Of a DNA stretch of 64,000 bases, positions 1 to 6,778 are shown piece by piece. Position 1 is the stretch's first letter, and the number at the start of each line of letters is the position of its first letter. Position numbers and translations under genes: made by a program. Source of the stretch: Paenisporosarcina sp. HGH0030 (lineage in GTDB: Bacteria; Bacillota; Bacilli; Bacillales_A; Planococcaceae); assembly GCF_000411295.1 (NCBI RefSeq), contig NZ_KE150421.1, positions 2,356,329 through 2,420,328 of the forward strand, read 5' to 3'. Under the pieces are notes generated by a model that did no database searches, had not been told where the DNA came from, and saw only the letters and a list, made by a program, of their open reading frames with translations.

Positions 1-1
1 T

Positions 2-739
2 GGACCTGCTGGTGCTGACGGAGCCACTGGGGCTACTGGACCTGCTGGTGCTGACGGAGTCACTGGACCGATTGGACCTGCTGGTGCTGACGGGGCTACT
101 GGACCGATTGGACCTTCAGGCGCTGACGGGGCTAATGGAGCTAATGGAGCTACTGGACCTGCTGGACCTGCCGGCGCTGACGGCGCTACTGGACCTACTG
201 GACCTACTGGTGCTACCGGTGCTACTGGACCTACTGGGCCTACTGGGCCTACTGGACCGGCCGGACCTACTGGGGCTACTGGGCCTGCTGGAACAGGAGG
301 CATACTAGACTTTGCAGATTTTTATGCTTTGATGCCTGGTGATAATGCTACAACAGTTGGTGCAGGTGAAGATGTTGATTTCCCTCAAAATGGACCTACC
401 TTAGCTGGATCAAGGATTACTCGTATCAACGGTGATTCATTTAATTTGTCAGCTATTGGAACTTATCAAGTTTTATTTCAAGTGAGCATAACAGAAGCTG
501 GGCAACTAGTTTTAACTCTTGATTCGGGATCGGGATCTACTGAATTACCTTATACTGTAGTCGGTCGTGCAACCGGCACTACTCAGATAGTAGGGATGGC
601 ACTAGTGCAAACAAATGTCACTAATTCAATCATCACCGTACGAAATCCTCGAAGTGCATCCACTGCACTGACAATTACTCCTACCGCTGGAGGATCAGAG
701 CCTGTATCAGCTCATCTTGTTATTACACAAATTGGATAA
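2..739 (+). CDS. Collagen-like exosporium-type protein, 5' truncated by window edge
   Basis: Probable surface glycoprotein of the spore (exosporium hair-like filament) or cell surface. The reading frame is already open at base 2. The first ~95 residues are uninterrupted Gly-X-Y triplets ([15 protein letters not shown] types), the signature of a collagen triple helix rich in Thr, a usual O-glycosylation site. They are followed by a ~145-residue globular C-terminal domain ([15 protein letters not shown] ... [10 protein letters not shown]) that resembles the TNF-like trimerising domain of BclA. The N-terminus is outside the window, so an exosporium-targeting leader cannot be checked. A strong terminator follows 23 bases after the stop. 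Start and full length are unknown; the family assignment is firm. Confidence 0.9.
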   Translation, partial: GPAGADGATGATGPAGADGVTGPIGPAGADGATGPIGPSGADGANGANGATGPAGPAGADGATGPTGPTGATGATGPTGPTGPTGPAGPTGATGPAGTGGILDFADFYALMPGDNATTVGAGEDVDFPQNGPTLAGSRITRINGDSFNLSAIGTYQVLFQVSITEAGQLVLTLDSGSGSTELPYTVVGRATGTTQIVGMALVQTNVTNSIITVRNPRSASTALTITPTAGGSEPVSAHLVITQIG

Positions 740-762
740 TGAGAAAAAAATTCTAGACTTTC

Positions 763-793
763 AAAAAAAGCTTCCATCCCGGGAGCTTTTTTT
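763..793 (+). terminator. Rho-independent terminator of the collagen-like gene
   Basis: An A-run and GCTTCC pair across a 4-base loop with GGGAGC and a T-run (one G-T pair). It lies 23 bases after the stop codon. Confidence 0.85.
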
Positions 794-815
794 ATTGTTT
801 ATTAACGTAAGAAGC

Positions 816-909
816 TAGACTTTTTTAATCATAAGGAACCCTGTTTCTATTTCTGCATAGCTACTCTAGCTTCGAAACATGATTAAAAAGTCTACAGTAA
901 AAGTAGACT
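816..909. repeat. Inverted repeat with three copies of a TAGACT core
   Basis: TAGACTTTTTTAATCAT (816-832) is repeated inverted at 879-894 with a single-base length difference. The right arm overlaps a second short hairpin, AGTCTAC (889-895) with GTAGACT (903-909), so two alternative stems compete for the same strand. The surrounding 740-1105 region has no supported gene. It could be a leftover mobile-element end or an unknown structured RNA. Confidence 0.5.
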
Positions 910-1105
910 GAGTCAATCGTAAAAGCATGAAACTAGCAATAGATTTCACGATTCATGTTTATAAAAAATATCCATTCATTTTTAACTTGATTATTTCTAA
1001 AAATACTTTTTGTTAGTCATCAATAGGATAAAGTTACATATCATTGTCCTACAAATTAAAAAAAGGTTTGCTGCGAACTCTTTCGCTACAAACCTCATTT
1101 TAACC

Positions 1106-1189
1106 TTATTCTTCTATTTCATTAACTTCCACTAACATTCCGACCACTAAAGTAATTACGACAAAGAAACATATCAGCATTAAGACCAT
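1106..1189 (-). CDS. Tiny single-helix membrane ORF downstream of oxidase subunit I
   Basis: A 27-residue ORF (MVLMLICFFV..., ending EVNEIEE): one hydrophobic helix followed by an acidic tail. It begins 12 bases after the subunit I stop codon, with GGAG nine bases before the ATG. It lies in the same frame as subunit I, separated by one TAG, and an in-frame TTG at 1198 is an alternative start. Size, topology and position suggest a small accessory subunit of the oxidase. I do not recognise the family, and the ORF could be fortuitous. Confidence 0.45.
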   Translation of the reverse strand: MVLMLICFFVVITLVVGMLVEVNEIEE

Positions 1190-1201
1190 TTCATTCAACT
1201 C

Positions 1202-2854
1202 CTACCATGTTTTGAATCCTTCTGAACCAGGAGGTGCATGGTGAATCATGCCAGTTAGCGGTATAGCATAGGCGATAATGATTAATGCGAATGCGATGCC
1301 AATCCAAATCCACCAGTTTTCCAAAAATTTCGGTGTGTTTTCTTTGTCACTTTCCGCCATTGGAAACTCGACAAAGTCTTCTTCACGTACAGCTTTTGGT
1401 GATAAAAACATCGACATCACGACGATATAAATCAGGATCATGGCAGATAGGAATAAAATGCTACCTCCAATTGCCATCGTTACATGATTCGTAATTATCC
1501 CATCAAACCATTCCATTGCGGAAGGATGATTATTGTAATTGGAATATGCAGTGCGTCTCGGTGCTCCCAGAAGACCTAAAATATGTTGCGAAGTGGACAT
1601 TAAGAGCATACCGATAGTCCATGTAATAATTTGAATGAATCCTAGCTTTTGCATAGACTTTGAGAATTTACGTCCTGTTAAGTATGGAATTAACCAAAAT
1701 GTCAGCCCCATAAAAGTCATCGCTACAGGTGTCCCAACAGTAATGTGGAAATGTCCGACGATCCATAATGTGTTGTGGACGACTTCGTTTAATTGGAAAC
1801 TTGCGTTGATGATTCCTCCCGCTCCACCAGGAATAAAGAAAGCCATTGCAATAAAAATTGATGTAAAGCGAACGTCTTTCCAAGGAAGTTTCGTGAACCA
1901 GCCGAATAATCCTTTCCCTCCTTTTTTACGTCCTGAAATCTCGAATGTCGCAAACATAGAAAACGCCGTCATTAAAGATGGAATAATAACCATGAATGTC
2001 AATACGACTTGAAGGAACTTCCAGAAGTTTGAAATCCCTGGTTCCGTTAATTGGTGATGGAACCCTACTGGAATAGAGAAAAGAATGAATAATACAAATG
2101 ACAAACGAGCCAATGAATCACTGAAAACTTTCGTTCCAATTAGTTTCGGAACTATTACATACCACGCCATATAAGCTGGCAACAACCAGAAATACACAAG
2201 CGGATGACCGAAATACCAGAACAAAGAGCGACTTAGTTCCACGTTAATCGTATCCACCCAGCCAAACGCCCAAGGGATGTATTGGAATAGAACTGTGGCT
2301 ACCACACCTAGACAAGCGATGATCCACAGGATGATTGTCGTAATGGTCATGAAAGCAAATAGTGGACTTAATTGTCCTTTATGTTTTTTTCTCCAGACGA
2401 GATAATGTCCTACCAATGCAAAACTATTAATCCATGTACCTACTACAAACAATGCCAATCCTACATAATACCAACCACTTGCTTTCAACGGAGCATAGAA
2501 CGTATATAGAACTGAAGCTTCCCCAGAAATAATCATAGCTGTTGCTAAAATAGTGCCTATTGTTGTGACTGCAAAACCAATCCAGGAAACGCGTCGAACT
2601 TTCGGACCGAAGCTTCCAAGGCTTTTACTCATACCAGTAATAAAGAAACCGAAAATGAAATAAGTAGTAAATATAAGTGCAAGCAATACGCCATGTGCCG
2701 TTAATATTTGATAATAATCCAACCAACTAGGTAATTGGAGAGCATCGTTTCGTATGAAAACTTGTAATAATCCGCATAATGTTCCAATCAGAAATGCGAT
2801 GTATGCAACTCCGATATTCCATAAAGCCAACTTACGATCTTGTGCAGCAATCAT
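1202..2854 (-). CDS. b(o/a)3-type cytochrome c oxidase subunit I
   Basis: Catalytic subunit of a terminal haem-copper oxidase of the B (ba3) type, reducing oxygen at the cytoplasmic membrane and pumping protons. It has 550 residues, many transmembrane helices and the expected ligands: His54 (low-spin haem), His217 and Tyr221 in GHPLVY (CuB and the cross-linked Tyr position), His266-His267 (CuB), His360, and His368/His370 in GHFH. This is the B-family pattern, not the CtaD (aa3) pattern. The start lies one base after the subunit II stop, so the two are translationally coupled. It belongs to the operon IIA-II-I, probably under Fnr control through the palindrome at 3527-3542. Confidence 0.95.
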   Translation of the reverse strand: MIAAQDRKLALWNIGVAYIAFLIGTLCGLLQVFIRNDALQLPSWLDYYQILTAHGVLLALIFTTYFIFGFFITGMSKSLGSFGPKVRRVSWIGFAVTTIGTILATAMIISGEASVLYTFYAPLKASGWYYVGLALFVVGTWINSFALVGHYLVWRKKHKGQLSPLFAFMTITTIILWIIACLGVVATVLFQYIPWAFGWVDTINVELSRSLFWYFGHPLVYFWLLPAYMAWYVIVPKLIGTKVFSDSLARLSFVLFILFSIPVGFHHQLTEPGISNFWKFLQVVLTFMVIIPSLMTAFSMFATFEISGRKKGGKGLFGWFTKLPWKDVRFTSIFIAMAFFIPGGAGGIINASFQLNEVVHNTLWIVGHFHITVGTPVAMTFMGLTFWLIPYLTGRKFSKSMQKLGFIQIITWTIGMLLMSTSQHILGLLGAPRRTAYSNYNNHPSAMEWFDGIITNHVTMAIGGSILFLSAMILIYIVVMSMFLSPKAVREEDFVEFPMAESDKENTPKFLENWWIWIGIAFALIIIAYAIPLTGMIHHAPPGSEGFKTW

Positions 2855-2855
2855 C

Positions 2856-3323
2856 TTAATACACCTCTATTTCTGTGGACATCATGTGGTGACCGGCACC
2901 GCAGTATTCATTACAAAGAATTAAATATTTACCTGGTTTATCGAATGTATAAGATTTTGTAGTAATCCGACCTGGAACCACCATCATATTTACTTTCGTA
3001 TTATCAATCGTAAAACTATGAACGACGTCTGTACTAGTTAATTTAAAAATAATTTCTTTTCCTACAGGTACTTTAAGTTCCGGCGCATTGTATCCGAACG
3101 CCAATGCCACAATTGCTACCTGGTACGTATCGTCATCTATCTGAGTAACGCCCGGGTGATTAAATGGCGCAGTTTCATTTACTTTTTTAGGATCAATTGT
3201 ATCCATTCCTCCCGATGGTGTGTGGCCGTGAGAGAATGCGCTTACTCCGACTATACTTAAAAACACGATTAATGAGACTAGGCCAAATACAAGCCAAATC
3301 TTTTCATATTTATGAAAATGCAT
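2856..3323 (-). CDS. ba3-type cytochrome c oxidase subunit II (CuA)
   Basis: Accepts electrons from cytochrome c through a binuclear CuA centre facing outside the membrane. It has 155 residues: one N-terminal transmembrane anchor (about residues 9-30) followed by a cupredoxin domain. CuA ligands are visible: His102, Cys137, Glu139, Cys141, His145 and Met148 (CNEYCGAGHHM). The short single-anchor form is typical of ba3-type subunit II. It is preceded by a good ribosome binding site (AAAGGAG) and lies 16 bases after the subunit IIA stop codon. Confidence 0.95.
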   Translation of the reverse strand: MHFHKYEKIWLVFGLVSLIVFLSIVGVSAFSHGHTPSGGMDTIDPKKVNETAPFNHPGVTQIDDDTYQVAIVALAFGYNAPELKVPVGKEIIFKLTSTDVVHSFTIDNTKVNMMVVPGRITTKSYTFDKPGKYLILCNEYCGAGHHMMSTEIEVY

Positions 3324-3339
3324 TTAAATCTACTCCTTT

Positions 3340-3462
3340 TCATCTTGCTACATACATGAAATAAACGACAAACCACATGACGATAATAATGATGCCGACT
3401 GAAAAAACACTGATCAGCGTTCCTTTTAAATTCAACTCTGGCGATTGATTTTTTTTACTCAA
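3340..3462 (-). CDS. Cytochrome c oxidase subunit IIA (small single-helix subunit)
   Basis: A 40-residue protein, first gene of the oxidase operon. It has a short polar N-terminus (SKKNQSPELNLKGT) and one hydrophobic helix ending in YFMYVAR, matching the small subunit IIA that replaces the missing first helix of subunit II in ba3 oxidases. A TTG start at 3462 is preferred because GAGGTG sits seven bases upstream; an ATG two codons further upstream is too close to that site. It is short and easily missed by gene finders. Confidence 0.85.
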   Translation of the reverse strand: MSKKNQSPELNLKGTLISVFSVGIIIIVMWFVVYFMYVAR

Positions 3463-3526
3463 TCTCATTCACCTCTTTACGTTTTTATAACTTATATTCA
3501 GCGTAGGCCATTCATGATTTAGGGAC

Positions 3527-3542
3527 TGTGATATAAGTCACA
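3527..3542. promoter_or_regulatory. Fnr/Crp-type operator upstream of the oxidase operon
   Basis: TGTGATATAAGTCACA is a perfect TGTGA-N6-TCACA palindrome, the known consensus for Bacillus Fnr (and ArcR). Its centre is 72 bases before the subunit IIA start. A possible -10 (TATAAG, leftward, 3491-3496) lies about 41 bases from the operator centre. Whether binding activates or represses cannot be read from sequence. Confidence 0.75.
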
Positions 3543-3603
3543 CTCGAAGGGTTATTTACAGTGAGTGTCGATAATTTGTCAAAATTGGAATAGGGCTATG
3601 GAG

Positions 3604-3673
3604 TAAATCGAGGGTGATTGAATTTAATCGGAATGGGACTCAATTTAATCGGCATCAAACCTGTCTTAATCGG
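3604..3673. repeat. Phased short repeats, AATCG(G) every 20-21 bases
   Basis: The core AATCG occurs at 3606, 3626, 3647 and 3668 (spacings 20, 21, 21). The last three copies share TTAATCGG. The array lies between fnr and the oxidase promoter, in a stretch without a gene. The period is two helical turns, so all copies face the same side of DNA. Confidence 0.6.
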
Positions 3674-3693
3674 TTCCGCCAATTTTCCCCCAC

Positions 3694-3725
3694 AAAAAAA
3701 GCGATTTACCTTTGAGGTAAATCAC
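3694..3725 (-). terminator. Terminator of fnr
   Basis: A stem formed by GTGATTTACC and GGTAAATCGC (leftward strand) with a 5-base loop, followed by a T-run. It starts next to the fnr stop codon. Confidence 0.85.
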
Positions 3726-3729
3726 TTTT

Positions 3730-4425
3730 TTAATCAATTTTACAAAAAGCAATTGGGCAGTTTTCGCAATTGATTTCATCTTTTAAATAATCAAGGTCGT
3801 GTATCAGCATCTTTCCATCCACCGTAGAAAGTATGTTTTGCTTTTTTAAGTCACTCAGCAGTCTATTCACCACTTCACGTGTCATGCCGCAAAAATTAGC
3901 AAGTTCTTGATTGGTAAGCGTCATATCGATCATGGTTCCCTTTTCGTTAGGTACTCCATAGCTATTCGTCATGCGAATTAACGTTGAGTAAAGGGCTCCT
4001 TTTTTCCCATGCAATAGGAGATCACGGAATTTCGTCTGTGTTTTTTGGTGATTGATACCCATCCACTTCATAAAGGAAACGGCAAGCTTGGCATTATGGG
4101 TCAGCTCTTCTTCCAGATCGTCGACACTTATCTTGATGCATTCCACATCTTCCATGACCTTGGCATCCAACATATATTTGGCTGATTCGGCAAAGAGTGT
4201 GAATTCCCCAACGAACTGATTGCGTCCACAAATCCTTAACGTCAATTCTCGACCTTCAGGTGTAACTTTCCCAATTTGAACTTTTCCGGTTCGGATGAAG
4301 TATATCCCTTTGATGGGGTCGCCCTCTTGGAACAAATAAGAGTCTTTATTATACGTTTTCACAATGTGTCGTATGGAAAGCAACTCTTTCAGTTCAACGG
4401 ACGTATCAACCATCCCTTTTTTCAA
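3730..4425 (-). CDS. fnr: Fnr, oxygen-sensing Crp-family regulator
   Basis: A 231-residue transcription factor of the Crp/Fnr family: N-terminal cyclic-nucleotide-binding-like beta barrel (about 15-130), dimerisation helix and C-terminal winged helix-turn-helix (about 160-215, recognition helix near MTREVVNRLL). The C-terminus carries Cys220, Cys223 and Cys228 (C-X2-C-X4-C), the spacing that holds the [4Fe-4S] cluster in Bacillus subtilis Fnr; the cluster is C-terminal, unlike enterobacterial FNR. This distinguishes it from ArcR or PrfA-like members. It lies directly upstream of the ba3 oxidase operon, whose promoter region holds a perfect Fnr palindrome. The ORF start is an ATG after AAAGGAG. 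Confidence 0.85.
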   Translation of the reverse strand: MKKGMVDTSVELKELLSIRHIVKTYNKDSYLFQEGDPIKGIYFIRTGKVQIGKVTPEGRELTLRICGRNQFVGEFTLFAESAKYMLDAKVMEDVECIKISVDDLEEELTHNAKLAVSFMKWMGINHQKTQTKFRDLLLHGKKGALYSTLIRMTNSYGVPNEKGTMIDMTLTNQELANFCGMTREVVNRLLSDLKKQNILSTVDGKMLIHDLDYLKDEINCENCPIAFCKID

Positions 4426-4581
4426 TCAAAACACTCCTTTCTTCGTCTTCTCTTGGGTAAAGAGTACCATAGAACCTTTTCTATTGGATAGTACCATCTG
4501 CACGATTGAGATTCCCCTTCCATCTCATATAGGAGTTCATTATGGGGTATAATTAACATACTAAATGAAGCAGGTGATGAT

Positions 4582-5286
4582 ATGCGCATAAATAAATTTT
4601 TAAGTGAAGCTGGTATTGTCTCAAGACGCGGTGCTGATAAATGGATAGAAGACGGACGCATTACGATCAATGGGAAAAAAGCTGAACTTGGGAGCAAAGT
4701 AGAGCCTGGAGACGATGTGCGTGCCGATGGCAAACCGGTAAAACATGAAGAGCCCTATGTCTACATCGCTCTTAATAAACCCGTAGGCATTACTAGCACA
4801 ACGGAACGACATATTAAAGGAAATATCGTTGATTTCGTCAATCATCCTTTACGTATTTTTCATATCGGCCGACTCGATAAAGATTCGCATGGATTGATTT
4901 TATTGACCAACGATGGAGATATTGTAAACGAAATATTGCGGGCTGAAAATGAGCATGAAAAAGAATACATCGTTAAAGTGGACAAACCTGTTACACAGGA
5001 TTTTGTTAAACAAATGTCTGAAGGCGTAGAGATTTTAGACACCAAAACATTACCTTGTAAAGTAGAAAAACTCTCTTCTCAAATGTTTAAAATTACGCTA
5101 ACACAAGGATTGAACCGTCAAATCCGCCGCATGTGTACAGCACTGGGTTACGAAGTCAAAGGTTTGCAACGTATTCGAATCATGAATATTCATGTGGACG
5201 GTCTTACTGTCGGTGAATGGCGTGATTTAACGAAAGTGGAGTTGGATGAACTATTCAGTACGCTTAACTATTCACCAAAAAGGTAA
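4582..5286 (+). CDS. rluF: 23S rRNA pseudouridine synthase, RluF type
   Basis: Isomerises a uridine of 23S rRNA (position 2604 in the E. coli enzyme) to pseudouridine. It has 234 residues: N-terminal S4 RNA-binding domain (1-60) and RsuA/RluB/E/F catalytic domain with GRLDKDSHGL, catalytic Asp99. The closing motif GLNRQIRRMC and the phrase ALNKPVGITSTTERH are typical of the RluF branch rather than RluB. The start ATG is preceded by CAGGTGA. A candidate -10 TATAAT lies at 4548-4553; no good -35 is seen. Substrate position is inferred from family only. Confidence 0.85.
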   Translation: MRINKFLSEAGIVSRRGADKWIEDGRITINGKKAELGSKVEPGDDVRADGKPVKHEEPYVYIALNKPVGITSTTERHIKGNIVDFVNHPLRIFHIGRLDKDSHGLILLTNDGDIVNEILRAENEHEKEYIVKVDKPVTQDFVKQMSEGVEILDTKTLPCKVEKLSSQMFKITLTQGLNRQIRRMCTALGYEVKGLQRIRIMNIHVDGLTVGEWRDLTKVELDELFSTLNYSPKR

Positions 5287-5308
5287 TAGAGTAGTAGGAG
5301 GCGATGCA

Positions 5309-5404
5309 ATGCTATCGATAACTCATACATTTAATATCACCGGTGACCTAATACGCGGAGACTTTGGGGACTTAGACGAGGTCAGTCAGGCACTTACCGG
5401 CTAA
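5309..5404 (+). CDS. Small hypothetical protein (31 residues)
   Basis: MLSITHTFNITGDLIRGDFG... ends with LTG. An AGGAGG site lies seven bases before the ATG, 22 bases after rluF, and a terminator follows at 5425. The perfect ribosome binding site and clean stop-terminator layout argue for translation. The product is soluble and acidic, and I do not recognise it. It is probably co-transcribed with rluF. Confidence 0.5.
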   Translation: MLSITHTFNITGDLIRGDFGDLDEVSQALTG

Positions 5405-5424
5405 TTTTACCCAAAATAATAAAA

Positions 5425-5456
5425 AAAAGCGGTCCTATTCTTTAGGATCGCTTTTC
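5425..5456 (+). terminator. Terminator after rluF and the 31-residue ORF
   Basis: AAAAGCGGTCCTA pairs with TAGGATCGCTTTT across a 5-base loop (one G-T pair). Confidence 0.85.
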
Positions 5457-5537
5457 TTCATCATCATGACATCTTCGGTTTGCTCCGTAAAATCTAACTT
5501 CTTTAGTCGTGAATTACTTGATAGTCGTGCGAAAGAA

Positions 5538-5754
5538 TTAAAAAGATATACCTGGTAAAACCCAAGGATACCCTACACAAAGTTCACCATTATAGGCACA
5601 ACATCGTGATTGCGAATTATTGTTGTTTCATGAATTGATTCGGTGACAATGTTGGCTTCCATGCAAAAGGAAGTAGTATTGTACAAGCATTCCAAAATTC
5701 AATTTGCCGATGTAAATCTTGAGGCCCTTCATAAAAACGATATGTGATTGTCAC
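5538..5754 (-). pseudogene. Decayed small gene coupled to the DUF985 cupin gene
   Basis: A GTG (5754-5752) overlaps the TGA of the cupin gene (GTGA), the usual mark of translational coupling. The frame encodes 45 residues (VTITYRFYEGPQDLHRQIEF..., LSPNQFMKQQ) and stops at 5617. A shifted frame continues with protein-like sequence (CCAYNGELCVGYPWVLPG) to 5538. This looks like the N-terminus plus a fragment of a longer gene broken by frameshift and deletion. An acetyltransferase fold is possible but not shown. Confidence 0.4.
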
Positions 5755-6269
5755 GTGTAATTGCCATCCACTATTTTTTTATATGCCATTCTGTTAATGA
5801 CCTCTTCTTGTTGAGGATATAATTCTAGTAATTCTTTTTGCGTAAAGAGCTCGAAATCATCGAAATCAAAACCAGGCGACACCATACAACCGACTAAAGA
5901 AAATGTGGATTCCAGATCAACTGAGGAACCGAATATTGCACCTTTAGGTACGAGTACCTGTGGCTTTTCCCCTTTATTAAAGTCCAATCCTAATTTCTGA
6001 GCTGTATATTCACCATCCGGGTGTATCACGTGGACAGTGAGTGGACTTCCGTCATGGAAAAACCATAATTCGTCCGATTGAAGTCGGTGTAAGTGGGATA
6101 CTTCGCCACTCTTTAAGCAAAAGTAAATTGTCGTGTAGAGATTTCTTGTTTTGCTATCCGACGTTACCATTTTTTCTTCCGAGTAGAAACTCCGTGTATA
6201 GTGTCCCCCTTCTGGGTGCGCTTCCATGTTTAAATGTTCTATGTAATAGGATGCATTTCGTTTTGTCAT
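5751..6269 (-). CDS. DUF985 cupin-family protein
   Basis: A single beta-barrel cupin of about 172 residues: TKRNASYYIEHLNMEAHPEGGHYTR at the N-terminus, then LHRLQSDELWFFHDGSPL, VLVPKGAIFGS and GCMVSPGFDFDDFEL, all hallmarks of the Cupin_5/DUF985 family (yeast YML079w-like), whose function is not settled. An upstream in-frame ATG at 6302 would make the GGGAG ribosome binding site part of the coding region, so I place the start at the ATG ending at 6269. The stop overlaps the GTG of a decayed downstream gene. Confidence 0.85.
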   Translation of the reverse strand: MTKRNASYYIEHLNMEAHPEGGHYTRSFYSEEKMVTSDSKTRNLYTTIYFCLKSGEVSHLHRLQSDELWFFHDGSPLTVHVIHPDGEYTAQKLGLDFNKGEKPQVLVPKGAIFGSSVDLESTFSLVGCMVSPGFDFDDFELFTQKELLELYPQQEEVINRMAYKKIVDGNYT

Positions 6270-6387
6270 CATTTCTCTCCCTCCCCCTAATACATTCATC
6301 ATCCGCTATAAAAGAAATGGATTCAATGCATTTCGACAAAATGTGCCACGTGAAACATTTTCTAAAGTGTTTTTATCGACATTTTAG

Positions 6388-6657
6388 TCAGGGAATCTTC
6401 TGAATATTGAGTGTATCAATTTGTGATAGACAACATAAAATCATTAAAGTTGATAATTTTTTTCCGTTATTAAATTTCTCTGGATTTTCCCATGCATCCC
6501 GAAAGACTCCGCGTACAATCTGCTCACTGATAGCTTCATCAGCAACAACTCTATATGATATTTTCCATAACAGCCGAGAGTAGCAATCATATAGTTCAAT
6601 CAAAGACTGTTGTTCCTGGTTAGAAAATCCGATGATCAAACACTCTTCAGTAGTCAT
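6388..6657 (-). CDS. Sigma-70 region-2-only protein (truncated ECF sigma or co-sigma)
   Basis: 89 residues. The part from about 12 to 70 (QQSLIELYDCYSRLLWKISY ... VRGVFRDAWENPEKF, then STLMILCC) matches region 2 of ECF sigma factors: core-polymerase binding and -10 recognition. Region 4 (helix-turn-helix, -35 recognition) is absent, and no such sequence follows within 300 bases in any leftward frame. It is either the stump of a decayed ECF gene or a stand-alone region-2 protein comparable in layout to RsoA, which partners SigO in Bacillus subtilis. No anti-sigma gene is adjacent. The ATG is preceded by AGGGGTG. Confidence 0.6.
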   Translation of the reverse strand: MTTEECLIIGFSNQEQQSLIELYDCYSRLLWKISYRVVADEAISEQIVRGVFRDAWENPEKFNNGKKLSTLMILCCLSQIDTLNIQKIP

Positions 6658-6741
6658 CTAGTCACACCCCTTTAAATCCTCACTACCCCACACGCGTTTT
6701 GTACAACATTTCAATGTGCTGAATTTACTTCAATATAAAAA

Positions 6742-6770
6742 GCACATGAAGTGATAGACACTTCATGTGC
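6742..6770 (-). terminator. Terminator of the MFS exporter gene
   Basis: A perfect 12-base-pair stem (GCACATGAAGTG with CACTTCATGTGC), 5-base loop and a leftward T-run, just after the stop at 6779. Confidence 0.9.
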
Positions 6771-6778
6771 TTAAATGA

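Noticed and set aside
12-308. Leu-rich ORF over the first 300 bases
   Set aside because: It is the shifted frame of the Gly-X-Y repeats; the true frame starts at base 2 and runs through to 739.
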